Assembly (NCBI GenBank): GCA_046712825.1
Contig: JBKKCR010000063.1
Span: 1-22,010, forward strand
Reading direction: 5' to 3'
DNA: 22,010 bases
Source: DATFGK01 sp046712825
GTDB lineage: Bacteria; Actinomycetota; AC-67
The translations under genes and the position numbers were made by a program. Shown in pieces: positions 1 to 7,225 of the stretch. Within the stretch, counting starts at the first letter, position 1; each line of letters starts with the position of its first letter. The notes below the pieces were generated by a model that was not told the DNA's origin, made no database searches, and worked only from the letters and a program-made list of their open reading frames with translations.

Positions 1-352
1 GCCACTCGACGTCGCGCGTGTACGGCGAGCTGTCGATCCCCTGCGCGGCGAGATGGTCGAGCACCGACGCGTGGGCGCGGCTGTGCCACGACTCCTGCGC
101 CATGAACCCCTTGACGTCGTCGAGCAAACGTTCGTCGCGGACCAAGTGAAGCGCCTGCTTATAGACCTGAACGAACCACCGTTCCCCCGCCGGCAGCAGC
201 AGATGCAGCACGTTGATGGTGTGCGTCGTCTGTGGATCGCCGGGCACCCAATGGATCGGTGTTGCGCCCCAGTCGAACCGGACGCGGCGCGACTTGATGC
301 CCGCCGGCGTTTCGGCCGTGGCAGCGAAAGCGGGCTGGGCGCTCATCGTCAT
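1..352 (-). CDS. PF10118-type 'metal-dependent hydrolase', partial (C-terminus beyond left edge)
   Basis: Only the first 117 residues are inside the window. They match the pattern I know for the PF10118/COG3687 family of predicted metal-dependent hydrolases: a PIHWVPGDP-like segment (about residues 32-40), a LPAGERWF stretch with Glu58, and a FMAQESWHSRAH stretch giving Glu87, His90 and His94. The E...ExxH spacing resembles a ferritin-like metal site. The biochemical activity of the family is, to my knowledge, not well established. The ATG at 352 overlaps the stop of the upstream ephD-like gene in an ATGA junction, which selects this start over the ATG at 346 and implies translational coupling. 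It is the last visible gene of a four-gene operon. The family usually runs to roughly 270-290 residues, so more than half is missing here. Confidence 0.82.
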   Translation of the reverse strand, partial: MTMSAQPAFAATAETPAGIKSRRVRFDWGATPIHWVPGDPQTTHTINVLHLLLPAGERWFVQVYKQALHLVRDERLLDDVKGFMAQESWHSRAHASVLDHLAAQGIDSSPYTRDVEW

Positions 353-2088
353 CGCGGCGTCGGATCGATGCGTCCGAGCGTGCGTGACAAGGCCGGCGAG
401 ATCCGATGGATCGCGCGCAGCGCCTTCGCTTCGGGCGTTACTGGGACGACCGCCTGATCCTCGCGCACGGCCCGGATGATCTCGAGCGCCACGCGGTCGG
501 GCGAGAAGTTCCGGAGCCCGTACACGCGAACCGCCTCGCGCCGGTTGCGCGCCTGCTCGTCCTCCGACGAACCGACGAAGCGCGAGGTGCGAGTTATCGA
601 GGTGTTGATGAGTCCCGGGCAGATCGCGCTGACCCCGATCCCGCTCGTGGCGAGCTCCCCGCGCATGCACTCGGAAAGCATCAGAACAGCGGCCTTCGTG
701 GTCGAGTACGCGGGGAGGCTCCGCGACGGGAAGAACGCGGCGGCCGACGCCACGTTGACGATGTGACCGCCCTCCAGCCGCTCGGCCATCTCGCGACCGA
801 ACAGCAGCGAGCCGTAGATCACTCCCCAGAGATTGACGTCGAGGATGCGCCGCCAGTCGTCGAATTCGGTCTTCAAGAAGGGCCCGGCGAGCCCGATCCC
901 GGCGTTGTTGACGACGACGTCGGGGACGCCGTGGTCGTGGAGAACGGTCTTGGCGAAGCGCTCCATCGCGTCACGGTCGGCGACGTCGACCTCGAACGGG
1001 TGCGCGGCCGGACCGATCAGCGCGGCGAGCTCGGCGGTGCGCCCGGCGGCTGCCGGATCGATGTCTGCGGCGATCACCTCAGCGCCGCGCTCGGCGAACG
1101 CCAGCGCTGTCGCCCGGCCGATCCCGCTCCCTGCGCCGGTCACGACCACGAGGTGGTCGGCGAAGCGCTTCCGACCGGGCCTCGAACGCGCGCGCCGCAG
1201 CGATCGCGACGCCGGGGCGCCCTCGATGTGATCGACGAACTCGCCGATCATCCGAGCGATCAGGTCCGGCTGCGAGCGGATCACCCAGTGCTTCGCCGGC
1301 ACGCGCCGGCGCCACAGGTTGGGTGCGAACCGCTCCACGTCTGCGAACAGCCGCGGCGAGAGCGCCACATCCTTGGTCGCGACGATCAGCTGGACGGGCG
1401 TCTCGGTCCGGCCGGAGCGGGGACGTCGCGCCCGCGGGAGGATGTTCGTGCGGTACATCGCGACGCCGCGCGCCGCATCGGCGCCGAGCGTTGCGGCCGG
1501 GTGGCCCTCACGCGGCTCGATCCCTTCGACGCGGCGCAGGAACTCGGGGAACCGCCTGGGAAGGACCCGTTTCACGACGAACCGCGCGAACGACCATTGG
1601 AAGAACCCGACGTACCACGAGCGGGTCCCCTGCACGAACAGATCCCCGAACCGCCCGCTCCGCAGACGCTTCTCGATCCACGGCCTGACGTGGTCGAGGC
1701 TGGGCCCCGAGATCGTCGTATAGGACGCGATCTTCGAAGCGATCGACGGCGTCTTGACCGCTTCCCACGACTGGATGGAACCCCAATCGTGACCGACGAC
1801 GTGCGCCGGCCTACCCGGTGAAACCGCTTCGATGACGGCGCCGAGGTCTTCGGCCATGCGCTCAAGGGCGTAGCCGCGCGGCCCGCGCGGCGCCGTCGAC
1901 CCGCCGAATCCGCGTAGGTCGTACGTGACGACGTGGTACCGGCCCTGCAACCGTTCGACGACCTCGTCCCAGACGCGGGAGGTATCGGGCCAGCCGTGTA
2001 CGAGCAGGACGGTCGGCGCGCCCGGGTCCCCGTGCTCGCGAACGAGCAACGAGACGCCGCGGGAGTCGACCCTCCGCTCGGTCGTCAC
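349..2088 (-). CDS. ephD: EphD-type fusion: alpha/beta hydrolase (epoxide-hydrolase-like) plus short-chain dehydrogenase
   Basis: A 579-residue two-domain enzyme with the architecture and approximate size of mycobacterial EphD. Residues 1-290 are an alpha/beta hydrolase of the epoxide hydrolase/haloalkane dehalogenase class: oxyanion motif HGWP (31-34), nucleophile Asp101 in GHDWG, probable acid Asp240 and base His267 in AKHW. Residues about 310-579 are a classical SDR: cofactor loop TGAGSGIG (317-324), acidic Asp341/Asp343 after beta-2, NNAG (394-397), catalytic Ser448, Tyr461 and Lys465 (YSTTK). Acidic residues after beta-2 usually favour NAD(H), which is inference here. The frame stays open far upstream, but that part lies inside the di-iron gene. 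The GTG at 2088 forms a GTGA overlap with that gene's stop and begins where hydrolase homology begins. EphD in mycobacteria has been linked to epoxide hydrolysis and mycolic-acid metabolism; the substrate here is unknown. Confidence 0.93.
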   Translation of the reverse strand: MTTERRVDSRGVSLLVREHGDPGAPTVLLVHGWPDTSRVWDEVVERLQGRYHVVTYDLRGFGGSTAPRGPRGYALERMAEDLGAVIEAVSPGRPAHVVGHDWGSIQSWEAVKTPSIASKIASYTTISGPSLDHVRPWIEKRLRSGRFGDLFVQGTRSWYVGFFQWSFARFVVKRVLPRRFPEFLRRVEGIEPREGHPAATLGADAARGVAMYRTNILPRARRPRSGRTETPVQLIVATKDVALSPRLFADVERFAPNLWRRRVPAKHWVIRSQPDLIARMIGEFVDHIEGAPASRSLRRARSRPGRKRFADHLVVVTGAGSGIGRATALAFAERGAEVIAADIDPAAAGRTAELAALIGPAAHPFEVDVADRDAMERFAKTVLHDHGVPDVVVNNAGIGLAGPFLKTEFDDWRRILDVNLWGVIYGSLLFGREMAERLEGGHIVNVASAAAFFPSRSLPAYSTTKAAVLMLSECMRGELATSGIGVSAICPGLINTSITRTSRFVGSSEDEQARNRREAVRVYGLRNFSPDRVALEIIRAVREDQAVVPVTPEAKALRAIHRISPALSRTLGRIDPTPR

Positions 2089-3053
2089 GCCGGCGCCTTC
2101 CAGATGTCGAACGCTTTCCAGATCGGACGGTTGAGCCGGTTCATGAGCTTCAGCTCGTACGCGAGGCTCCGCACCTTGTCGAGCGACGCGCTCACCTCGG
2201 CACGGGCATCTGGGTTGTTGCGGTAGACCTCGTCGATGACCTCGTTCGGGATCTTGAAGCGCCGGATCATCGACGGCGACGGCGCGAGCATCTGCCGCGC
2301 CATGATGCCGAGGATCATCGGGATCGCGATCCCGACGATCTGCTTCCGGACCCAGCCCACGCGCGGGATCCTCCGGCGGAGGTAGTGACGCGCGAACGAC
2401 AGGTGCCGGGCCTCCTCCGCCACGTGGATGCGGATGATGCGCTCGACGAGCGGATGCAGTGCGTCGCCACGAGCGATCATCTTGCGCTGCACGTGGTCGA
2501 TCGGGTCCTCGCCGCCGAGAACGAAGAAGAAGAACAGTCCGGGGAACCAGCGGCCGAGCGGCACGACGGCGGGGGCGATCAGGCTCAATCCCTTCGGCAA
2601 GCCGGGGATCGGCATGCCGGTCCGGTTCACGAACTCCTGGAACATCATCCCGTGGTGACCTTCCTCGATCACCTCGTGGTACACGTACCGGAACTCGCTC
2701 GAGCCGTTCGGCAGCGGCAGCGCGTACGAAAGCAAGCCACGCTTCAGGAGATTCTCGAACTGCACGCCGATCTTCATCGCGGTCGCGACGCGCCAGAGTC
2801 CGATCTGCGCCCGGATCTCCGGCGGCTGCGACTGGTACCAGGGATGTCCGCCCAGCGGGTCGATCGGCGGCAGTGCCCACCGCTCGTCGTTCGGATCGAT
2901 CGACATCTCGGGCGCGTCCCAGTCGATATCGATGTAGGGCTCGTAGTGCTTGTCGACGGAGGCGACGGAGAGCCGATCGATGAGTCGCTCATACGACCGC
3001 TTGTCGGCGACGCTCTGCTCTACCTCGCGGTCAAGCTCTTGCGGTTTCCTCAT
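2085..3053 (-). CDS. AurF-like di-iron oxygenase (PF11583 family)
   Basis: A 322-residue helical protein resembling the AurF family of ferritin-like di-iron N-oxygenases. All seven ligand positions of the AurF site can be placed: Glu100 (QFEN), Glu131 and His134 (EEGHH), Glu182 (GGED), His210, Glu214 and His217 (HVAEEARH). The 210/214/217 spacing equals the H223/E227/H230 spacing of AurF. AurF oxidises an aryl amine, but most actinobacterial relatives are uncharacterised and may act on other substrates, so I assign only 'di-iron oxygenase'. Hydrophobic stretches near residues 158-180 and 238-255 could indicate membrane association or a greasy substrate pocket. The ATG at 3053 lies inside the end of the M24 gene (23 nt overlap), with only a weak ribosome site. 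The stop is shared with the GTG of the ephD-like gene, so the three are almost certainly cotranscribed. Confidence 0.88.
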   Translation of the reverse strand: MRKPQELDREVEQSVADKRSYERLIDRLSVASVDKHYEPYIDIDWDAPEMSIDPNDERWALPPIDPLGGHPWYQSQPPEIRAQIGLWRVATAMKIGVQFENLLKRGLLSYALPLPNGSSEFRYVYHEVIEEGHHGMMFQEFVNRTGMPIPGLPKGLSLIAPAVVPLGRWFPGLFFFFVLGGEDPIDHVQRKMIARGDALHPLVERIIRIHVAEEARHLSFARHYLRRRIPRVGWVRKQIVGIAIPMILGIMARQMLAPSPSMIRRFKIPNEVIDEVYRNNPDARAEVSASLDKVRSLAYELKLMNRLNRPIWKAFDIWKAPA

Positions 3054-3891
3054 AGGTCGACACCATCCAGCGCCGCACGTGCGGCAGGTCGTCGTCGAGC
3101 CAGAACGCGTCGTCGTCGGTGACCACCATCAGCTCCTCGAACTTCACGCCGACGCCGCGGAAGCCGAGGTGCGGTTCGACGGCCCACATGCCCGGGACGG
3201 GCTCGTGGTCGGAGCGACGTCCGCCGGCCCACAGCGGCGACCACCCTTCGCGCACGCCTTCGGCGAGGCTGCGTCCGAGCAACCGCAAGCTCCGGTTGCC
3301 GAACCCGGCGACCATCGTCTTCGGTCCCGGGTTCTGGACGTGCCACACTTGATGTGCGAGCACCTTCCCGGGGTAGACGTGGTGTGCCGCTTCGTAGCCG
3401 TGCTTGGCGGCGAGCACGTCGACGGCCTCGTAGATCTCGGAGAACTGCCGGCGTTCACGAACCTGCTCGAGGATCAGCGTCCGGTACCCGGCGAGGTCGT
3501 CCATCATCCGGTCCCAGATCGCGTTGGTGCCGAGACACCCCGCGTAGCCGATGTCGGAGGTATAGCCGCCCATCACCGGCGCGACGTCGAGGATGTAGGG
3601 CATCCCCTCCTTGAGCCTTCGGGCGCTCGGGAAGAACTTGAGGGGGTTGCGCATGCCTTTCAGCGTGGTGCGATCGCCGAACCACGCGAACGGAGTGTGG
3701 AACCAGTCCTCCACCCCGTTGTCGAGGAGCCACCGCCGGATCCGCCCCGCGGCCTGGCGTTCGGTTATCCCCGGACGCAGCGCGGCAGCGACCTCGCCGA
3801 CGCACCGGTAAGCCAGCTGCTGGACGTCGCGGAAGCGCTCGAGATCGGCGGGGCCGACGGGCGGCAGGATGGACTCTGACGACTTCATCAT
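3031..3891 (-). CDS. M24-family metallopeptidase-fold protein (Xaa-Pro aminopeptidase-like)
   Basis: A 286-residue protein with the 'pita-bread' M24 signature. Candidate metal ligands are Asp102 (ILDVAP), Asp113 (YTSDIGY), His180 or His184 (LAHQVWH), Glu239 (AVEPH) and Glu252 (KFEE). There is no separate N-terminal creatinase domain, so it is close to the catalytic domain alone. The usual role would be removal of an N-terminal residue, often before proline, by a two-metal site; some M24-fold proteins hydrolyse other amides or have lost activity. The first gene of the M24/di-iron/EphD/PF10118 operon. The ATG at 3891 (a second ATG follows at 3888) lies 5 nt after a good -10 box and has no Shine-Dalgarno sequence, which points to leaderless translation. 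A cytosolic protein: no signal peptide or membrane segment is visible. Confidence 0.88.
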   Translation of the reverse strand: MMKSSESILPPVGPADLERFRDVQQLAYRCVGEVAAALRPGITERQAAGRIRRWLLDNGVEDWFHTPFAWFGDRTTLKGMRNPLKFFPSARRLKEGMPYILDVAPVMGGYTSDIGYAGCLGTNAIWDRMMDDLAGYRTLILEQVRERRQFSEIYEAVDVLAAKHGYEAAHHVYPGKVLAHQVWHVQNPGPKTMVAGFGNRSLRLLGRSLAEGVREGWSPLWAGGRRSDHEPVPGMWAVEPHLGFRGVGVKFEELMVVTDDDAFWLDDDLPHVRRWMVSTYEETARA

Positions 3892-3939
3892 CGTAGACTG
3901 TAACAGTTCGTAATGGTACCGGTCAAACCCAGGTCAAAC
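3892..3939 (-). promoter_or_regulatory. Promoter and candidate operator of the M24-AurF-EphD operon
   Basis: Read on the minus strand there is TTGACC (3926-3921), an 18 nt spacer, then TACAGT (3902-3897), with the ATG only 5 nt further on. That fits a leaderless sigma-70-type promoter. The -10 box is embedded in a perfect palindrome, ACTGT-A-ACAGT (3897-3907), the size and symmetry of a repressor half-site pair. Upstream, GGTCAAAC occurs twice on the plus strand (3921-3928 and 3932-3939) exactly 11 bp apart, one helical turn. The second copy overlaps the stop codon of the small membrane protein. Elements are seen directly; regulator binding is inferred. Confidence 0.55.
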
Positions 3940-4083
3940 GGGGGGTGAGCCCTGCTCGCGTCGCCGGATCTCGTCCTCGACTGCCTCTTGGTAGTCGTCC
4001 TTGAGCTTCCGATATTTGCCGTACAAGGCGAGCGCCACGTAGCCGGCCGAGAGCACGATCAGCACGACCCATGCGGTCGTCAT
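3934..4083 (-). CDS. Small single-pass membrane protein, 49 residues
   Basis: A short open frame too small for usual length cut-offs. It begins with ATG at 4083 behind a strong ribosome site (GAGGTG, about 4 nt spacing), and the start lies 6 nt downstream of the universal stress protein stop. The protein has one hydrophobic helix (about residues 4-20), then a highly charged cytoplasmic-looking helix rich in Lys, Arg, Asp and Glu (22-43) and a short SPPV tail. The layout, a small N-terminal anchor followed by an amphipathic charged helix, resembles small accessory membrane proteins such as CcmD, but no cytochrome maturation genes are nearby and I do not assign it to a family. Coupling to the stress protein suggests one transcript. 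The strong ribosome site and the charge pattern are the reasons to call it real. Confidence 0.62.
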   Translation of the reverse strand: MTTAWVVLIVLSAGYVALALYGKYRKLKDDYQEAVEDEIRRREQGSPPV

Positions 4084-4089
4084 GTCACC

Positions 4090-4539
4090 TCACGGGAACG
4101 TCTTGATGATCAGGACGTCGCAGGGTGCGTTGTGCGAGACCTTGTTGGGGACGCTGCCGAGCAAGAAGCGCGTCGGCCCGGTCATGCCACGGTTGCCGAC
4201 CACGATGAGGTCGGCGTCCTCGTGCTCGGCGACCAGGATGAGCGCCTCGGCAGCCTCACCCTTTTCGGTGAGCATCCGCGCCGTAACGCCTTCCTCGGCG
4301 GCAGCGGCCTCCCCCTTGGCGATCGCCTCGTCGGCGATCGTCGAGGGCGTGAAGCGCCACGAGATCTCCTCCGGGGCTTCTTCCCTCCAGCGGTTCACCG
4401 TCCCCTGGTCGAGCGCGCCGTACGCGCACACGACGAGGAGCTCGGCGCCGAAGGCCTTCGCAAGGCGAGCGGCCTCGCGGACGCTCTTCAGCGACGGCGC
4501 GGAGCCGTCGGTGCCGACGAGGATGCGTCGGTAGCTCAC
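4090..4539 (-). CDS. Universal stress protein, UspA family (ATP-binding type)
   Basis: A 149-residue single Usp domain starting VSYRRILVGTDGS. It contains the beta-1/Asp motif (VGTDGS) and the nucleotide-binding pattern G-x2-G-x9-GS, visible as GNRGMTGPTRFLLGS, followed by the usual VSHNAPCDVLII end strand. This places it with ATP-binding Usp proteins, which act in the cytosol as stress or energy sensors; a specific partner is unknown. The reading frame is open further upstream to about 4656, but those residues do not look like Usp sequence. The GTG at 4539 is where the family normally starts and lies 6 nt after a -10-like box. It is divergent from the mce operon, with 146 nt between the two starts, so the two units may share regulation. 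A small membrane protein follows immediately. Confidence 0.93.
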   Translation of the reverse strand: MSYRRILVGTDGSAPSLKSVREAARLAKAFGAELLVVCAYGALDQGTVNRWREEAPEEISWRFTPSTIADEAIAKGEAAAAEEGVTARMLTEKGEAAEALILVAEHEDADLIVVGNRGMTGPTRFLLGSVPNKVSHNAPCDVLIIKTFP

Positions 4540-4575
4540 CGGCCGACGATAACCGTGGTTCCTCTCTGCCGTCCA
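4540..4575 (-). promoter_or_regulatory. Candidate leaderless promoter of the universal stress protein
   Basis: Read on the minus strand there is TGGACG (4575-4570), an 18 nt spacer, TATCGT (4551-4546), then 6 nt to the GTG at 4539. Spacer length and distance to the start are almost identical to the M24 promoter. No Shine-Dalgarno sequence precedes the GTG. The hexamers match consensus at four of six positions each, so this is plausible but not strong. Confidence 0.4.
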
Positions 4576-4595
4576 GCCCCCCGGATGGGTATGCC

Positions 4596-4685
4596 TTGAC
4601 GGTATGGAACGCCACGAACGAGACTGAACCTCACGCCGGGTGGCGGAAATCTCCAACGGATCCCCTACGTCTGGACAGGGGTGAG
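4596..4685 (+). promoter_or_regulatory. mce operon leader: possible -35 and hairpin over the ribosome site
   Basis: TTGACG at 4596-4601 is a good -35 match facing the mce operon, but the best -10 at 18 nt spacing (GAGACT, 4620-4625) is weak, so the promoter is uncertain. Just before mkl, CCCCT (4662-4666) can pair with AGGGG (4677-4681) across a 10 nt loop. AGGGG is part of the only ribosome-site-like sequence (AGGGGTGAG directly before the ATG at 4686), so the hairpin could limit translation of the first gene. A seven-codon frame (4604-4627) also lies in the leader and is probably chance. Confidence 0.3.
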
Positions 4686-5543
4686 ATGGCGCGAGCCGTA
4701 GAGGAACACAGGGTCAAGAAGGTCGCAGCCGCACCGGCACAGATCGAGGCGGCGATCAGCATCCGAGGGCTCACCAAGTCCTTCGGCCCTCAGACGATCT
4801 TCGAAGACGTGTCGATGGAGATCCCCAAAGGCCTCGTGACGATCGTGCTCGGGCCCTCGGGGACGGGAAAGAGCGTCTTCTTGAAACACCTCGTGGGTCT
4901 GCTGAGGCCCGACCGCGGCGAGGTCTGGGTGGACGGCCAGAACATCCCGGCGCTCCGGGAGCGCGCCCTCTACGACGTACGCAAGAAGTTCGGCGTGCTG
5001 TTCCAGGACGGCGCGCTCTTCGGCTCGATGTCGCTCTACGACAACACGGCGTTCCCGCTCCGGGAGCACACCAAGAAATCCGAGGCCGAGATCCGCAAGA
5101 TCGTCATGGGCAAGCTCGAGCTCGTCGGGCTCATCGGCGCGGAACGGAAGCTTCCCGGCGAGATCTCCGGCGGGATGCGCAAGCGCGCCGGTCTCGCGCG
5201 CGCGCTCGTGCTCGAGCCGGAGATCATCCTGTTCGACGAGCCCGACTCTGGCCTGGACCCGGTGCGCACCGCGTTCCTCAACGAGCTCGTGCTCGACCTC
5301 AAGGAGAAGCTGGGTGCGACGATGATCATCGTCACCCATCACATCCCGAGCGCGCGGCAGATCGCCGACTACATCGGGCTGCTGTTCCGCCGCAAGCTGG
5401 TCTCGTTCGGTCCGGCGCAGGACATGTTCGACTCGAAGAACCCGGTCGTGAAGCAGTTCCTCGCCGGCGCGACCGAAGGGCCGATCGGTATGAGCGAAGA
5501 GAAGGACCGCCCGGGCGAGGCCGGCGGCGGGGACGGCTCCTGA
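4686..5543 (+). CDS. mkl: Mce-system ABC ATPase (Mkl/MceG, MlaF-like)
   Basis: A 285-residue ATPase that would energise the Mce lipid importer from the cytoplasmic face together with the two YrbE permeases. Walker A GPSGTGKS (56-63), Q-loop Gln107, signature ISGGMRKR (160-167), Walker B ILFDEP (181-186), D-loop SGLD and switch histidine in VTHH (about 218) are all intact. The GPSGTGKSV Walker A and SGGMRKRAGLARAL helix are typical of the MlaF/Mkl branch. A hydrophilic tail (about 262-285) follows the core. I chose ATG 4686 because the preceding in-frame codons (from 4596) do not look like family sequence and a GGTGAG sequence lies next to it. The stop overlaps the yrbEA start (TGATG). Linking mkl to mce differs from Mycobacterium tuberculosis, where mceG is elsewhere, but is known in other actinomycetes. 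Confidence 0.95.
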   Translation: MARAVEEHRVKKVAAAPAQIEAAISIRGLTKSFGPQTIFEDVSMEIPKGLVTIVLGPSGTGKSVFLKHLVGLLRPDRGEVWVDGQNIPALRERALYDVRKKFGVLFQDGALFGSMSLYDNTAFPLREHTKKSEAEIRKIVMGKLELVGLIGAERKLPGEISGGMRKRAGLARALVLEPEIILFDEPDSGLDPVRTAFLNELVLDLKEKLGATMIIVTHHIPSARQIADYIGLLFRRKLVSFGPAQDMFDSKNPVVKQFLAGATEGPIGMSEEKDRPGEAGGGDGS

Positions 5544-6361
5544 TGGCACGCGCCACGGGCTTGTTCGGCGGGGGCGGGGGGATCCCCGGCTTCCGCAAGC
5601 TGCAAGGCTTCATGACCGAGACGGGTCGCATGTTCGCGCTGACCCTGGACGCGTTCCGCGTCATGTTCCGCCGGCCGGTCCCCTTCGAGGAGTTCGTGCG
5701 CGTGTCGTGGTTCATCGCGAGCGTGTCGATCATCCCCGTCATCCTGGTGTCGCTCGCCTTCGGCATGGTGACGGCGCTCCAGGTCGGCGGCGTGGCCCGT
5801 CAGCTCGGCGCGCACTCGCAGACCGGCGCGGCGATGGTGCTCGCCGTCGTCCGCGAGGCGGCGCCGATCGCCACCGCGTTGCTGATCGCCGGCGCCGGCG
5901 GCTCGGCGATGACCGCAGACCTCGGGTCGCGGAAGATCCGCGAGGAGATCGACGCGATGGAGGTCCTCGGCGTCGACACCGTTCACCGGCTGGTCGTGCC
6001 GCGCATCTGGGCCATGATGTTCGTCGCCGTCTTGCTGAACGGGTTCGTGAGCGTCGCCGGCATCGCGGGTGGGTTCCTCTTCAATGTGATGCTGCAGGGC
6101 GGGACGGCCGGCGCCTACATCAACTCGTTCAACCTCTTAGCCCAGCCGTGGGACCTGTACTTCGCGCTGATCAAGGCGGCGATGTTCGGGCTCGTCGCCG
6201 CGATGGTCGCCGTCCACATGGGGCTCACGGCCAAGGGCGGCCCGAAGGGCGTCGGCGACGCGGTGAACCGCGGCGTCGTCCTCACCTTCATGCTCATCTT
6301 CTTCGTGAACATCATCTTCACCCTTCTCTACTTCCAGCTGATCCCGCAGAAGCTGGCCTGA
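5543..6361 (+). CDS. yrbEA: YrbE/MlaE-family permease, first subunit
   Basis: A 272-residue integral membrane protein of the MlaE family, the transmembrane half of Mce-type lipid transporters. Hydrophobic helices are visible around residues 58-80, 97-120, 155-180, 207-228 and 245-266. The conserved cytoplasmic coupling loop is clear: the REAAPIATALLIAGAGGS stretch (104-121) followed by SRKIREEIDAMEVLGVD (129-145), where the EEIDAMEVLG core contacts the ATPase. The N-terminus is a Gly-rich hydrophilic segment followed by an amphipathic helix with RPVPFEEFVR. The start ATG shares one base with the mkl stop, so the two are translationally coupled. The homologous second permease follows after 3 nt; actinobacterial Mce systems use such a heterodimer where Mla of Gram-negatives uses a homodimer. 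Confidence 0.95.
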   Translation: MARATGLFGGGGGIPGFRKLQGFMTETGRMFALTLDAFRVMFRRPVPFEEFVRVSWFIASVSIIPVILVSLAFGMVTALQVGGVARQLGAHSQTGAAMVLAVVREAAPIATALLIAGAGGSAMTADLGSRKIREEIDAMEVLGVDTVHRLVVPRIWAMMFVAVLLNGFVSVAGIAGGFLFNVMLQGGTAGAYINSFNLLAQPWDLYFALIKAAMFGLVAAMVAVHMGLTAKGGPKGVGDAVNRGVVLTFMLIFFVNIIFTLLYFQLIPQKLA

Positions 6362-6364
6362 GCG

Positions 6365-7225
6365 ATGGCCGTCGCGGAGCGCGCCCTCCCCAACCCCCTT
6401 TCCTTCGGCAGGTACCTGCTTCGGCGCGTCACCGGTGGCCTCGAGGCGCTCGGCAAGCAGATGTCGTTCTTCGGCCGCGTGATCGTCGACTGCGTCCTGG
6501 TCGTCCCCCGCCACCCCGGCGAGGTCCTGCGTCTCGTCGGCGACATCACCTGGGGGTCGGGCGCGCTGATCGTCGGGGCCGGGACCGGCGGCGTGATCTT
6601 CTTCATGTCGTTCATCACCGGCGGCCTGGTCGGCATCGAAGGATTCAAAGGACTCGAACTCATCGGCGCCGAGTCGTTCTCGGGATTCGTCTCCGCGTTC
6701 GGCAACACGCGCGAGATCACGCCGATCATCGCCGGCGTGACCCTCGCCGCGCAGGTCGGCGCGGGCTACACGGCGGAGCTCGGCGCCATGCGGATCAACG
6801 ACGAGATCGACGCCCTCGAGGTCATGGCCATGCCGACGCGGCGCTACCTCGTCTCGAGCCGGGTCGTGGCCGCGCTCATCGCGATCACGCCCCTCTACCT
6901 GATCTCACTGTTCGCGTCCTACCTCGCGACCGAGCTCGCCGTCGTCCGCTTGCAAGGGCTGTCCGCCGGGACGTTCAGCCACTACTTCAACCTCTTCCTT
7001 CCGCCGATCGACGTGCTGTACTCGCTCACCAAGGCGTGGGTCTTCGCCGGGCTCGTGGCCATGATCCACTGCTACTACGGATACAACGCGAGCGGTGGCC
7101 CCGTCGGGGTCGGCGTCGCCGTCGGGCGCGCGATCCGCACGAGCATCGTCACCATCAACATCGTCAACTTCGCGCTGTCGGCCTTGATGTGGGGCGTGCG
7201 CGACACCGTCCGGATCGCCGGATGA
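6365..7225 (+). CDS. yrbEB: YrbE/MlaE-family permease, second subunit
   Basis: A 286-residue MlaE-family permease, paralogous to the preceding gene. Membrane segments lie near residues 62-90, 118-135, 166-190, 222-243 and 258-277. The coupling region reads TREITPIIAGVTLAAQVGAG (115-134) and then MRINDEIDALEVMAMP (142-157), with EIDALEVM matching the family core. A longer N-terminal cytoplasmic stretch (1-50) precedes the domain. The gene begins 3 nt after yrbEA, the only non-overlapping junction in the operon, and its stop overlaps the mceA start in an ATGA. Paired with YrbEA it should form the inner-membrane channel below the MceA-F ring. Confidence 0.95.
   Translation: MAVAERALPNPLSFGRYLLRRVTGGLEALGKQMSFFGRVIVDCVLVVPRHPGEVLRLVGDITWGSGALIVGAGTGGVIFFMSFITGGLVGIEGFKGLELIGAESFSGFVSAFGNTREITPIIAGVTLAAQVGAGYTAELGAMRINDEIDALEVMAMPTRRYLVSSRVVAALIAITPLYLISLFASYLATELAVVRLQGLSAGTFSHYFNLFLPPIDVLYSLTKAWVFAGLVAMIHCYYGYNASGGPVGVGVAVGRAIRTSIVTINIVNFALSALMWGVRDTVRIAG

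Noticed and set aside
2089..2880. Upstream extension of the EphD-like frame (to a possible 843-residue protein)
   Set aside because: The added residues are out-of-frame translation of the di-iron oxygenase gene, rich in Arg and Pro with no domain pattern; the GTG at 2088 fits the domain start and the GTGA overlap.
4596..4685. N-terminal extension of Mkl from a TTG at 4596
   Set aside because: The 30 extra residues do not resemble the family, and the ATG at 4686 has an adjacent GGTGAG; the region reads better as promoter and leader.
5707..7221. Long plus-strand frame running into mceA
   Set aside because: It is the third-frame shadow of yrbEA and yrbEB in high-GC DNA; its composition is Arg/Asp/Gly-rich and no domain is visible before the mceA ATG.
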